From Nocardioides sp. Root140 (GTDB lineage: Bacteria; Actinomycetota; Actinomycetes; Propionibacteriales; Nocardioidaceae), in contig NZ_LMFI01000013.1 in the NCBI RefSeq assembly GCF_001426745.1, forward strand, positions 53,876-115,981: 62,106 nucleotides of DNA, in the 5' to 3' direction. A program made the translations under genes and the position numbers. Within the stretch, counting starts at the first letter, position 1. Every line of letters begins with the position of its first letter. Of this stretch, positions 32,886 through 41,222 are shown piece after piece. Under the pieces are notes generated by a model. The model had not been told where the DNA came from. It saw only the letters and a list, made by a program, of their open reading frames with translations, and did no database searches.

Positions 32886-33923
32886 GTGGCGGCACGCGAA
32901 TCCCCCACCATCACCGGCCTCGATCTCGACACCGTCGCGCCCTGGCTGGCCGGTCAGATCGACCTGCGGCTACCCCTCGACGTGAGTCGGCTGGCCGGCG
33001 GCCGCTCGAACCTCACCTACCTGCTCACCGACGACACGGGTCGCCGGACGGTGCTGCGCAGGCCTCCCCTGGGCGACCTTCCGGCCACCGCGCACGACGT
33101 CCTCCGTGAGGCGCGACTGCTCGAGGCGGTCGCCGGCCGGGTGCCCGTCCCCGCAGTGCTGGCGACCTGCCCCGACCCCGCCGTGACCGGGGCGCCCTTC
33201 TTCGTGATGGAGCACCTGGACGGCACGGTGGTGCGCGATCCCGAGGGTGCCCTGTCGCTGGACCCGCAGGTGCGCGCCGCCGTCGGGCCGTCGCTGGTCG
33301 ATGCGCTCGTGGCCCTCCACGAGGTCGACCCCAACCGCCTGGGCCTCGGCGACCTCGCCAAGCGGAGGGACTACGCCGAGCGCCAGCTCCGTCGCTGGCA
33401 CCGCAACTGGGAGTCCACCCGCACCCGCGACCTGCCCGACCTCGCGCGGACCCATGCCTGGCTGGTCGAGCACTGCCCGGAGCAGAGCCGGTCGAGCATC
33501 GTGCACGGCGACTTCCGGGTGGACAACTGCATCCTGGGCGCGGACGGCGCTGTGCTGGGCCTGCTCGACTGGGAGCTCACCACGGTCGGCGACCCGCTCG
33601 CGGACCTCGGTCAGCTCCTCGTCTACTGGGCAGAGCCCGACGACGAATTCACCGCGCTGAACAGTCCCCCGACGCGGGTGCCGGGGTTCGCCAGCCGTGA
33701 CGAGCTGCGCGACCGGTATCTCGCCGCGAGCGGGGCGGACCCGGCCGAGGTGGCCTACTACGTCGTCTTCAACTGGTGGAAGACCGCCTGCATCGTCGAG
33801 GACGTCCACACCCGGATGCTGCGCGGCGCCATGGGCGCCAGCGACCGCACGCCCGAGTCGTTCGGCGTGCAGGCGCAGGGCCTGGCCGCCCGCGCCTGGC
33901 AGGAGACCCACGCGCTGGCCTGA
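32886..33923 (+). CDS. ACAD10/11-type aminoglycoside-phosphotransferase-fold kinase
   Basis: A 345-residue APH-fold kinase: RLAGGRSNLTYLLTD nucleotide loop, the catalytic VHGDFRVDNCI (HxD-x4-N, near residue 207) and the metal-binding Asp in GLLDWELTTVGDPLADLG. This is the type fused to the N-terminus of ACAD10/11 in animals, where it phosphorylates the 4-hydroxyl of 4-hydroxyacyl-CoA. It is not an antibiotic-resistance gene by context: it shares an operator with the ipdA operon, whose last gene encodes the matching dehydrogenase. The GTG start follows CCCAGGAG. Confidence 0.85.
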   Translation: MAARESPTITGLDLDTVAPWLAGQIDLRLPLDVSRLAGGRSNLTYLLTDDTGRRTVLRRPPLGDLPATAHDVLREARLLEAVAGRVPVPAVLATCPDPAVTGAPFFVMEHLDGTVVRDPEGALSLDPQVRAAVGPSLVDALVALHEVDPNRLGLGDLAKRRDYAERQLRRWHRNWESTRTRDLPDLARTHAWLVEHCPEQSRSSIVHGDFRVDNCILGADGAVLGLLDWELTTVGDPLADLGQLLVYWAEPDDEFTALNSPPTRVPGFASRDELRDRYLAASGADPAEVAYYVVFNWWKTACIVEDVHTRMLRGAMGASDRTPESFGVQAQGLAARAWQETHALA

Positions 33924-33940
33924 CTTCCCGGTTGCAGCGA

Positions 33941-33958
33941 TCCCCGGCGCACCGGGGA
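33941..33958. terminator. Hairpin after the phosphotransferase gene
   Basis: TCCCCGG-CGCA-CCGGGGA is a perfect 7-bp stem 17 bases past the plus-strand stop. A partial repeat of it (CGGCGCACCGGGGA) occurs at 34007-34020. Confidence 0.6.
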
Positions 33959-33970
33959 AACAGTTGCTCC

Positions 33971-33990
33971 CCACGGCAAATATGCCGTGG
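33971..33990. terminator. Second hairpin, likely bidirectional terminator
   Basis: CCACGGCA-AATA-TGCCGTGG is a perfect 8-bp stem with a four-base AT loop, midway between the convergent phosphotransferase and ABC ATPase genes. Confidence 0.7.
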
Positions 33991-34032
33991 TAGGTGCAGG
34001 TTTCCGCGGCGCACCGGGGACTCCTGCAGGGG

Positions 34033-34911
34033 CTAGACGACCACGGCCTCTTCCCGCTCGGCCTCGTCGAGCTCCACGGATGCGGCGGTCTCTCCGTTGA
34101 ACCGGCGGTGCCTCGGGCTGCGACCCGGGATGGCGGCCAGGAGCTCACGCGTGTAGTCGGTCTCCGGCGCGGCGAAGACCCGCTCGGCCGAGCCGGTCTC
34201 GAGGAGCTTGCCGGCGCGCATGACCGCGACCTCGTCGGCGATCAGCCGCACCAGGCGCAGGTCGTGGGAGATGAACAGGTAGGAGATGCCGCGCTCGGCC
34301 TGCAGGTCGTTGAGCAGGTTGATCACCTGGGCCTGCGTGGAGACGTCGAGGGCGGCGACCGGCTCGTCACACACGATGAAGGACGGGTCGGTGATCAGTG
34401 CCCGCGCGATGGCGACGCGCTGGAGCTGGCCGCCCGACATCTCGTAGGGGAAGCGCTCCATGTGTGCGGTGTCGAGCCCGACCCGGCGCACCATCTCGAG
34501 TGCCTTCTTGTGCCGGGTGGCCCGGTTGTCGTCGGTGTGCACGATCAACGGCTCGGCGACCGAGTCCTTGATCAGCATGCGCGGGTCGAGCGACGTGTAC
34601 GGGTCCTGGAAGATCATCGTGGCGTGCGACCGCATCCGCCGCAGGTCGCCGCGCGACATGGTGGAGATGTCGGTGTCGAGCAGGTTGATCGTGCCGGCGT
34701 CGGGCTCGATGAGCCGGAGCACCAGTCGCCCGACCGTGGACTTGCCGGCGCCACTCTCCCCCACCAGGCCCAGGGTCTTGCCCGGAGCGATGTCGAGGTC
34801 GACGCCGTCGACGGCCTTCAGCTGGTGCGGGTGCCGGCGCAGCAGCGTGGCGCGACGTCCGTAGACCTTGGTCAGGCCGCGCACGGACAGGGTGGGGTTC
34901 GTGGTGGTCAT
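34033..34911 (-). CDS. ABC transporter ATPase, DppF/OppF type
   Basis: A 292-residue ATP-binding subunit of a peptide/nickel-type importer: Walker A GESGAGKST, signature MSGGQLQRVAIARAL, Walker B FIVCDEPVAALD and HisLoop FISHD. It is the last gene of a four-gene transporter operon, overlapping the DppD-like gene by 4 bases. Substrate cannot be told; the operon stands among steroid genes but no binding protein is present. Confidence 0.9.
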   Translation of the reverse strand: MTTTNPTLSVRGLTKVYGRRATLLRRHPHQLKAVDGVDLDIAPGKTLGLVGESGAGKSTVGRLVLRLIEPDAGTINLLDTDISTMSRGDLRRMRSHATMIFQDPYTSLDPRMLIKDSVAEPLIVHTDDNRATRHKKALEMVRRVGLDTAHMERFPYEMSGGQLQRVAIARALITDPSFIVCDEPVAALDVSTQAQVINLLNDLQAERGISYLFISHDLRLVRLIADEVAVMRAGKLLETGSAERVFAAPETDYTRELLAAIPGRSPRHRRFNGETAASVELDEAEREEAVVV

Positions 34912-35939
34912 GCGCGCACTCCCGGGAGGTCGAGTTCGGCGGCCCGCGCGCATCGGCTCAGGTGGCCGGGCGCTACGGAGGTCAGCGGAATGGTCTGGCG
35001 GCAGGTCTCCTCGACCGCGTGCCGGCAACGGTCCTGGAAACGGCACGTCGCGGGGAACTCGTGCGGTGCCGGCACCAGCCCGGGGATGAAGCCGAGCGGC
35101 TCTCCTCGCCGGGACGGCTCGAGCATCGACTGCAGGAGCGCACTGGTGTAGGGGTTCTGCGGGTTGTGGAACAGCTCGTCGGCGGGGGCCTCCTCGACCA
35201 CCTGGCCGGCGTACATCACCGACACCCGGTCGCACATCTCGGCGACCACGCCGAGGTCGTGGGTGATCAGCAGGACGCCGAGGCCGAGCTCGGCCTGGAG
35301 CCTGCGGATCAGCTCGAGCACCTGACGCTGCACGGTCACGTCGAGCGCCGTGGTCGGCTCGTCCGCGATCAGCAGCATCGGGTCGCAGGCGATCGCCATG
35401 GCGAGCATCACCCGCTGGCACATGCCGCCGCTGAACTCGTGCGGATACTGCTTGACCCGGTGCTCGGCCTGCGGGATCTCGACCAGCTTGAAGAGCTCGA
35501 TCGTGTGCTGCATCGCCCGCTTGCGGGACCAGCCGCGGTGCCGGCGCAGGGACTCGGCGACCTGGTCGCCGACGGTGAACGCGGGGTTGAGGCAGCGCCG
35601 CGGCTCCTGGAAGATCATCGCCGCCTTGGCGCCACGGACGTCGGCGAGCTTGCGCTCCTCCATGTCCGAGATGCGTTGGCCCATCAGGTCGACGGACCCG
35701 CGACTGATCCTCGCGTTCTTGGGCAGGAGACCCATCACCGACAGCGAGGTGAGGGTCTTTCCGGAGCCCGACTCACCGACCAGGCCGACCACCTCGTTGC
35801 GGTTCACCGTGAGGTCGACGCTGTCGACGATCGTGACCCAGCCCCTCTCCGTGCTGACCTCGACGGTCAGGTCGGTGGCCTGCATGACCACCTCGCCCAC
35901 GTGGGGCTCGGCCGTGATCTCGAGGGCAGACATGTTCAT
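34908..35939 (-). CDS. ABC transporter ATPase, DppD/OppD type
   Basis: A 343-residue ATPase with GESGSGKT, FSGGMCQRVMLAMAI and LLIADEPTTALD, plus the C-terminal cysteine cluster of this class (CRFQDRC...CRQT...C) that can hold an iron-sulfur cluster in oligopeptide transporters. Start at 35939 chosen over the second Met at 35933 because GGGAA sits just upstream; it overlaps the permease stop by 4 bases. Confidence 0.9.
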   Translation of the reverse strand: MNMSALEITAEPHVGEVVMQATDLTVEVSTERGWVTIVDSVDLTVNRNEVVGLVGESGSGKTLTSLSVMGLLPKNARISRGSVDLMGQRISDMEERKLADVRGAKAAMIFQEPRRCLNPAFTVGDQVAESLRRHRGWSRKRAMQHTIELFKLVEIPQAEHRVKQYPHEFSGGMCQRVMLAMAIACDPMLLIADEPTTALDVTVQRQVLELIRRLQAELGLGVLLITHDLGVVAEMCDRVSVMYAGQVVEEAPADELFHNPQNPYTSALLQSMLEPSRRGEPLGFIPGLVPAPHEFPATCRFQDRCRHAVEETCRQTIPLTSVAPGHLSRCARAAELDLPGVRA

Positions 35940-36838
35940 TTCCCGTCCGTGGTCTGGCGCCCGAGGGCGTCGCGGAGGCCGTCGCCCAGCAGCGAGAAGG
36001 CCAGGATGGTGATCGCGACCATGACGGTCGGCGGGTAGATCAGGTAGGCGCTGGTGGTGAGGTTCGACGAGGCGTCGTTGAGCATCAGCCCCCAGGTGGC
36101 CTGCGGCACGCGGGCGCCGAGGCCCAGGAACGACAGGCTGGCCTCGGCCACGATCACGACCGACGCGGAGAACGACGCCTGCACGAGCAGCGGCGGGGCG
36201 ACCGCGGGCAGGATGTGCCGCCACAGGATCCGCCAGGTGCCGCAGCCGCTGGCGCGGGCGCTCTCGATGTAGAGCTCGTTGCGCGCTCCCTGCGTGGACG
36301 CCCGCACGATGCGGTAGAAGCTCGGCACGATCAGGATGGCGATGGCGAACATGGCGTTGCGCAGGCCAGGGCCGAGAATGGCGACCACCACCACCGCCAG
36401 GATCAGCGGCGGGAGGGTCATCAGAGCGTCGATGACCCGGCTCAGGACTGCGTCGGTGAACCCGCCGAGGTAGCCGGCCACGATGCCGAGCGGTACGCCG
36501 ACCGAGAGCGCGATGCCGACCGCCTGGGCCGAGGCGAGCAGGTCGACGCGGGTGGCCACGATCAACCGGCTCAGCACGTCGCGGCCGAGCTCGTCGGTGC
36601 CGAGCAGGTGGTCGCCGGAGGGGCCCATCAGCCGCAGGGACAACGTGACCTTGTTCGGGTCGTGGGGTGCCAGCAGGTCACCGAAGACGGCGACGACGAC
36701 CAGCAGGAAGATGACGACCATGGAGGCGACCGCGGCCTTGTTGCGCATCAGGCGCCGCAGCACCCGGTTGTTCAGCCGGCGACGCCGCTTGGGCGGGGTG
36801 GCGCTGAGGTTCGTCGAGTCGGCGAGGGACATGGTCAT
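35936..36838 (-). CDS. ABC transporter permease, DppC/OppC type
   Basis: A 300-residue permease with a basic N-terminus (PPKRRRRLNNRVLRRLMRNK), about six membrane segments, the extracytoplasmic HLLGTDELGRDVLSRL block and the ATPase-coupling EAA-like loop RNELYIESARASGCGTWRIL. It overlaps the upstream DppB gene by 4 bases. Confidence 0.9.
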   Translation of the reverse strand: MTMSLADSTNLSATPPKRRRRLNNRVLRRLMRNKAAVASMVVIFLLVVVAVFGDLLAPHDPNKVTLSLRLMGPSGDHLLGTDELGRDVLSRLIVATRVDLLASAQAVGIALSVGVPLGIVAGYLGGFTDAVLSRVIDALMTLPPLILAVVVVAILGPGLRNAMFAIAILIVPSFYRIVRASTQGARNELYIESARASGCGTWRILWRHILPAVAPPLLVQASFSASVVIVAEASLSFLGLGARVPQATWGLMLNDASSNLTTSAYLIYPPTVMVAITILAFSLLGDGLRDALGRQTTDGK

Positions 36839-37779
36839 CGGGTCCTCAGTCTCGGGTTGAAGTAGCCGTAGGAGGCGTCGACGCACAGGTTGACCACGGT
36901 CACCAGCACGGCGACGAGGAGCACGAGGCCCTGCAGCGTGATCAGGTCACCGTTGAGCACCGACTCGACGCTGACCGAGCCGAGGCCGGGGATCGCGAAG
37001 ATCCGCTCGACCACGACGGCTCCGCCGAACATCTGGGTGATCACGAGCCCGAGGACGGTGACCACCGGTACGGCGGCATTCTTGGCGGCGTGCTTGCCGA
37101 CGATCAGGCGTCGCTGCAGTCCCTTGGCCCTCGCGGTGCGGACGTAGTCCTCCTCGAGTGCGTCGACCAGGGCTCCGCGGACCTGCCTGGTCAGCAAGGC
37201 GCCGGGGATGATCGCCAGGGAGAGCGCGGGAAGCGTGGTGAACTGCAGCCACGGACCGATGCCGGTCGACAGGTCCGCGTAGCCCGTGGCCGGGAAGACC
37301 GGCGACAGGATGGCCAGGAACAGGACCAGGAGCACGGCGGCGACGAAGGGCGGGATCGCCATCAGCAGGTTGGCGATCGAGTTCATCAGCCAGTCGACGA
37401 CACCACCCTTGTTGAGGGCGGCGACGGTGCCGAGGACGACACCCATCACCAGGCTGAAGAAGAGCGCCAGCACCACGAGGGACGCGGTGATCGGCAAGCG
37501 GTACATCAGGTCGGCGAGCACCGACTGGTGCGTCACCGGGGAGACCCCGAAGTCACCCTGGAGGGCGTTCCAGCCCCACTCGAGGTAGCGGGTCAGGAAG
37601 GGCCGGTCGAAGCCGTGCAGCTCGCGGATCTCGGCGAGCCGCTCGGGGGTGGGGTTGTCACCCGCGAGGACTGCCGCCGGGTCGGTGGGCGAGAGCTCCA
37701 TCAACACGAACACGAGCAGCGTCACGAGGATGATCGTCGGCACCGCCAGCAGAAGGCGCTTTCCGATAAATCGGGTCAT
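36835..37779 (-). CDS. ABC transporter permease, DppB/OppB type
   Basis: A 314-residue permease starting MTRFIGKRLLLAVPTIILVT, the standard DppB beginning, with about six membrane segments and the coupling loop EEDYVRTARAKGLQRRLIVGKHA (part). It leads the transporter operon. ATG 37779 has GGTGAG close upstream; an ATG at 37791 would add four residues. No solute-binding-protein gene lies within the window. A 15-bp palindrome at 37899 is in its promoter region. Confidence 0.9.
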   Translation of the reverse strand: MTRFIGKRLLLAVPTIILVTLLVFVLMELSPTDPAAVLAGDNPTPERLAEIRELHGFDRPFLTRYLEWGWNALQGDFGVSPVTHQSVLADLMYRLPITASLVVLALFFSLVMGVVLGTVAALNKGGVVDWLMNSIANLLMAIPPFVAAVLLVLFLAILSPVFPATGYADLSTGIGPWLQFTTLPALSLAIIPGALLTRQVRGALVDALEEDYVRTARAKGLQRRLIVGKHAAKNAAVPVVTVLGLVITQMFGGAVVVERIFAIPGLGSVSVESVLNGDLITLQGLVLLVAVLVTVVNLCVDASYGYFNPRLRTR

Positions 37780-37898
37780 AGAACTCACCATCGTTGTCGT
37801 CCGGGAGCCGGCGATGCCGACTGTCGGGGTGGTCTTGTGCGCGGCGGCCACGCCGGCATTCGTGAACCTAGGTCAAGCGACGTGCGTCACATCCGGTT

Positions 37899-37913
37899 TC
37901 CCACTGACTGGGA
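37899..37913. promoter_or_regulatory. Candidate IclR operator, site h (ABC transporter)
   Basis: TCCCACTGACTGGGA, a near-perfect palindrome matching TCCCGNTCAGCGGGA at 10 of the 14 fixed positions, with both arms intact. It is 120 bases upstream of the permease start and 23 bases after the IclR gene end. Confidence 0.6.
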
Positions 37914-37935
37914 GTACGGATCTGTGTCTGACGGG

Positions 37936-38820
37936 TCAGATCCAGTCGGAGCCGGAGCCGACCGAGAGCAGGGCGTCCATGGCCTCGGTCGACCAGGTCT
38001 CCTCCAGCGGCGCCACTGACGGGCGATTGCGGTTCGACTTGCGGCGCGGGAACAGCTCTTCGGCCGTCGCACGCGCAGCGTGGGCAACCAGCGGCGCGAC
38101 CTTCTCCAGTGGCACACCGGCCTCGCCGCACAGCGAGATGCTGGCCACCGGGCCCTCCGGCGAACGGATGGCGGCGGCCACGCAGGCGATGTCCGGGAAG
38201 CACTCTCCGCGTTCGAAGGCGAGCCCGTGGCGGCTGCGGATCCGGCCGAGCTCCTGGTGCAGGGTGGGCAACCGCGAGATGGTGCGGTTGGTCAGCCTGC
38301 CCAGGGAACCCTCCAGCTGCAGGTCGACCTGTTCGGGCGAGAGCCAGGCCAGCATCGCCTTGCCGAGCGCGGTGGAGTGTGCGGGCGCCCGCCCTCCGAC
38401 CCGCGACGGGATCTGGGCGGCGAAGCGGCCGCCGACCTTGTCGAGGTAGTGGATCTCGCTGTCGGAGAGCACGGCCAGGTGCACGACCATGCCGGTGCGC
38501 AGCGCGAGGTCGTGCAAGGTCTCGGCGGTCGCCTCCCGGAGCCGCCCGTGGCCCTCGTCGCCGCCGCCGAACATCAGCTGCCGGTGACCGAGGCAGTAGC
38601 CCTCGGTGCCCAGCGCGAGCCAGCCGAGCCGCACGAGATCGACCAGGATCCGGTGCGTGGTCGACCGTGGCAGGTGGGTCGCCGCGGCCACGTCCTCCAG
38701 GGTGCGACTGGCGGCACGCGCCGAGAAGCACTCCATGATCAACGTCATCCGGTCGAGCATCGACGGCGGTGTCGACCGCGCCGGAACCTCGGCCTCGGGT
38801 ACGACGGACAGTGTGGTCAT
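37936..38820 (-). CDS. IclR-family regulator 1
   Basis: A 294-residue IclR protein: N-terminal winged helix (MLDRMTLIMECF, LEDVAAATHLPRSTTHRIL), then the ligand-binding domain with SRVGGRAPAHSTALGKAMLAWL and a C-terminal extension to residue 294. It is a paralogue of the IclR gene at 60368 (both share MxxRMTLI and SRVGGRAPA). It is the last gene of an SDR-flavoprotein-IclR operon, overlapping the flavoprotein by 4 bases. It or its paralogue probably binds the 15-bp palindromes found around the window. Confidence 0.9.
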   Translation of the reverse strand: MTTLSVVPEAEVPARSTPPSMLDRMTLIMECFSARAASRTLEDVAAATHLPRSTTHRILVDLVRLGWLALGTEGYCLGHRQLMFGGGDEGHGRLREATAETLHDLALRTGMVVHLAVLSDSEIHYLDKVGGRFAAQIPSRVGGRAPAHSTALGKAMLAWLSPEQVDLQLEGSLGRLTNRTISRLPTLHQELGRIRSRHGLAFERGECFPDIACVAAAIRSPEGPVASISLCGEAGVPLEKVAPLVAHAARATAEELFPRRKSNRNRPSVAPLEETWSTEAMDALLSVGSGSDWI

Positions 38821-40322
38821 GACGAGGCTCCTTGAGTCGATGCCGATGCGGTTCTTCCTGCGACACGTCCGAACGCCAGCGCGTCGGCGATGTGCATGCC
38901 GCTGTCGCGGGCCCAGCTGTACGTCGAGCTGACGCTGCCCGCCGCGTAGAGGCCATCGATGACATCGCCGAACGGGTCGAGCACACGGCAGTGCTCGTCG
39001 CGACGAGGGCCGCCATTGGTCCAGGCAAGCATCGGCGCCGAGGTGAACGCGTAGTAGGGCCCGTCGCCGAGCGCCACGAGAGTGTCAGGGTCTCGCCCGA
39101 ACTGCTCGTCCTCACCGGCCTCGCACGAGGCGTTCCACCGTGCGACTGTGCGGTGCAGGGCCTCGGGATCGACCTCGAGGCTCGCGGCCAGCTCGTCGAG
39201 GGTCTCGCCCTTGTGGAGCCAGCCCTTGTCGACCTCGACCGAGTTGTCGGCGCTCCACTCATAGCCCTCGACCAGCACGTTCCACCCGACGGCGAGGACG
39301 TCACCGTTCGGCGAGACGGGTCCGGCCAGTCTCGTCGCCTCGTCGAAGATCGCGTGCACCCGTCGTACCGGCGAGTGCTCGTAGGCGCCGTGCCGCAGCG
39401 CGTGCCCGTGACCGATGCTCGGCAGCTCGTCGTCGCAGCGCTTGCCGAGCGAGTCGACGAAGATGAAGCCGTTGCTGAAGAAGAAGCGCCCGTAGAACCC
39501 GCTCTGGTAGCCGGCGACGGCGAAGCCCTCGATGCTCATCATGTTGTCCATGTGCCACAGGTCCGCGCCGACCTTCTGCGCCATCTTGTGGCCGTCGCCG
39601 GTGTTGTACGGCGAGCCCCAGGGCAGGTTCTGCGGCAGTCGCAGGTAGTCGCGCACCATCTCGACGTTGCCCTCGAACCCGCCGGTGGCCAGCACGACGC
39701 CGCCCCGGGCACGAACCCGGAGCGTTCCACCGTCGGGAGTCTCGGCCAGCACACCCGTGACCGCCCGGGACTCCGGGTCCTGGACCAGGCGACGCGCGGG
39801 CGTCGCGAGTCGTACGTCGATGGCCCGGGTCTCGAGCCCGGCGAACAGGGCGTTGAGGAGACGCGATCGGCCGAGCTGTCCGTCCACGGCGACCATGCCG
39901 CCGTAGGAGTCGCTGCCCTCCAGGCCCGGGAACTCCGACGGGATCCCCCGACCCTTGCCGTTGACGGCTTCACCGACCAGCGCGGTCGTGGCGCCCAGCG
40001 CGCTCTCGACCCACTCGGTGAGCTGGGCGGTCTCCCTGGCCCAGGTGCTGACCACCGCCGGCGGCAATGGGTAGCCGCCCGACAAGCTGTTGAGGTAGGT
40101 CTCGGCCCCTTCCACGTCGTGTGTGCGGAACCAGGCGCCTCCCGAGACGCGGGTGTTGCCGCCCTCGAGCCCTCCCGAGAGCTTCTCGAGGAGGACCACG
40201 CTCGCACCGGACTCGTGGGCCTCGATGGCGGCCGCGCATCCCGCAGCACCCATGCCGAGCACGACGACGTCCACCTCGAGGTCCCAGCTGCCTGAGCCCT
40301 GGTCCCTTGTCCGTTCACTCAT
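38817..40322 (-). CDS. FAD-dependent dehydrogenase, fumarate-reductase/KstD superfamily
   Basis: A 501-residue flavoprotein: FAD site VVVLGMGAAGCAAAIEAHES (near residues 19-38), GVVLATGGFEGN, and a C-terminal GLYAAGSVSSTYSWARDSGMHIADAL. It belongs to the FAD_binding_2 group that includes 3-ketosteroid dehydrogenases and urocanate/fumarate reductases. It lacks the C-terminal Tyr-Pro-Gly of delta1-KstD and the Tyr-x-Ser of delta4-(5alpha)-KstD, so I leave the substrate open. GGAG lies 8 bases before the ATG. It is between an SDR and an IclR gene. Confidence 0.75.
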   Translation of the reverse strand: MSERTRDQGSGSWDLEVDVVVLGMGAAGCAAAIEAHESGASVVLLEKLSGGLEGGNTRVSGGAWFRTHDVEGAETYLNSLSGGYPLPPAVVSTWARETAQLTEWVESALGATTALVGEAVNGKGRGIPSEFPGLEGSDSYGGMVAVDGQLGRSRLLNALFAGLETRAIDVRLATPARRLVQDPESRAVTGVLAETPDGGTLRVRARGGVVLATGGFEGNVEMVRDYLRLPQNLPWGSPYNTGDGHKMAQKVGADLWHMDNMMSIEGFAVAGYQSGFYGRFFFSNGFIFVDSLGKRCDDELPSIGHGHALRHGAYEHSPVRRVHAIFDEATRLAGPVSPNGDVLAVGWNVLVEGYEWSADNSVEVDKGWLHKGETLDELAASLEVDPEALHRTVARWNASCEAGEDEQFGRDPDTLVALGDGPYYAFTSAPMLAWTNGGPRRDEHCRVLDPFGDVIDGLYAAGSVSSTYSWARDSGMHIADALAFGRVAGRTASASTQGASS

Positions 40323-40363
40323 CACATTCGCTCCTGATTCGTGTGCCCGCGATGCGGGGATCG

Positions 40364-41110
40364 TCAGATCGACTGACCGCCGTCGACGATGAAGTCCTGT
40401 CCGGTGCAGTAGCTGCTGGCCTCGCTGGCGAGGAAGGCCACCAGGGCCGCCACCTCCGCCGGTTGCCCGACCCGGGCGATCGGCTGGGTGGCCACCGCTC
40501 CCCCGCCGGCGCGCGTCGCCTCGGTGATCATCGGGGTGTCGATCGCGCCGGGGCAGATGCAGTTGACCCGGATGCCCTTCGGCCCCAGCTCCATGGCGGC
40601 CGACTTGGTGGCCCCGCGCAACGCCCACTTCGACGCGGCGTACGAGATCGCTCCCGGATAGCCGCCCAGCCCCGCGGTGGAGGCGATGTTCACGATCGAT
40701 CCGCCACGGGGTTCCATCAAGGGAACGACCCGCTGCATGCCGAGGATCGGCCCGAGCACGTTGACCGCCATCGCGGCCTCGACCTCGCCACGCTCCAGGC
40801 CCTCGAGCGCACCGAGGCGGTAGAGGCCGGCGTTGTTGACCAGCACGTCGAGCCGCCCGAACGCCTCGACGGTCGCGGCCAGCGCCGCGTCCCACGACTC
40901 CTCGCTGCGTACGTCGAGGGCGACAGCGAGCGTCGGGCCCTCGATGCCGTCGGCCACCGAACGCGTCGCTGCGAGGTCGAGGTCGGCGAGCACCACCGAG
41001 GCGCCCAGCTCAGCACACACCCGGGCGTGCTCGACGCCCTGGCCGCCGGCGGCGCCGGTGATGAGCACGACGCGGTCCGTCAGATCGACCAGCGGTTCCA
41101 CCACGGTCAT
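40364..41110 (-). CDS. Short-chain dehydrogenase, likely hydroxysteroid type
   Basis: A 248-residue SDR: TGAAGGQGVEHARVCAELGA cofactor site (a GGQG variant of GxGIG), NNAGLYRLG, Ser in NIASTAGLGG, and Tyr-x3-Lys in SYAASKWALRG. The TGAAGGQG/ASKWALRG pair is common in 3alpha/20beta- and 7-hydroxysteroid dehydrogenases, so a steroid alcohol substrate is a fair guess. GAGGAGG abuts the ATG. It is first in its operon, with a class 2 operator 30 bases upstream. Confidence 0.8.
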   Translation of the reverse strand: MTVVEPLVDLTDRVVLITGAAGGQGVEHARVCAELGASVVLADLDLAATRSVADGIEGPTLAVALDVRSEESWDAALAATVEAFGRLDVLVNNAGLYRLGALEGLERGEVEAAMAVNVLGPILGMQRVVPLMEPRGGSIVNIASTAGLGGYPGAISYAASKWALRGATKSAAMELGPKGIRVNCICPGAIDTPMITEATRAGGGAVATQPIARVGQPAEVAALVAFLASEASSYCTGQDFIVDGGQSI

Positions 41111-41141
41111 CCTCCTCGTTCATGAGTGTTCTGGATCACAT

Positions 41142-41159
41142 GTAGCAAGCGCTTGGCAG
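41142..41159. promoter_or_regulatory. KstR2-type operator, class 2
   Basis: GTAGCAAGCGCTTGGCAG, 16 of 18 bases identical to the sites at 26046 and 32805, core CAAGCGCTTG at 41146-41155. A second half-like TAGCAAGCG lies at 41166-41174. It controls the SDR-flavoprotein-IclR operon. Confidence 0.8.
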
Positions 41160-41222
41160 GTAGACTAGCAAGCGACTCGGCCCGCCGACAGGGCTTTCCC
41201 CGAACCGGCGCGGCCGCGGGTT

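Noticed and set aside
32886..33923. Aminoglycoside resistance gene
   Set aside because: The APH fold is of the ACAD10/11 type and it shares an operator with the ipdABC operon that contains the matching dehydrogenase; resistance is not supported.
41166..41174. A second full class 2 operator after the site at 41142
   Set aside because: TAGCAAGCG repeats the left arm but the right arm (ACTCGG) does not complete the palindrome; noted only as a half-site.
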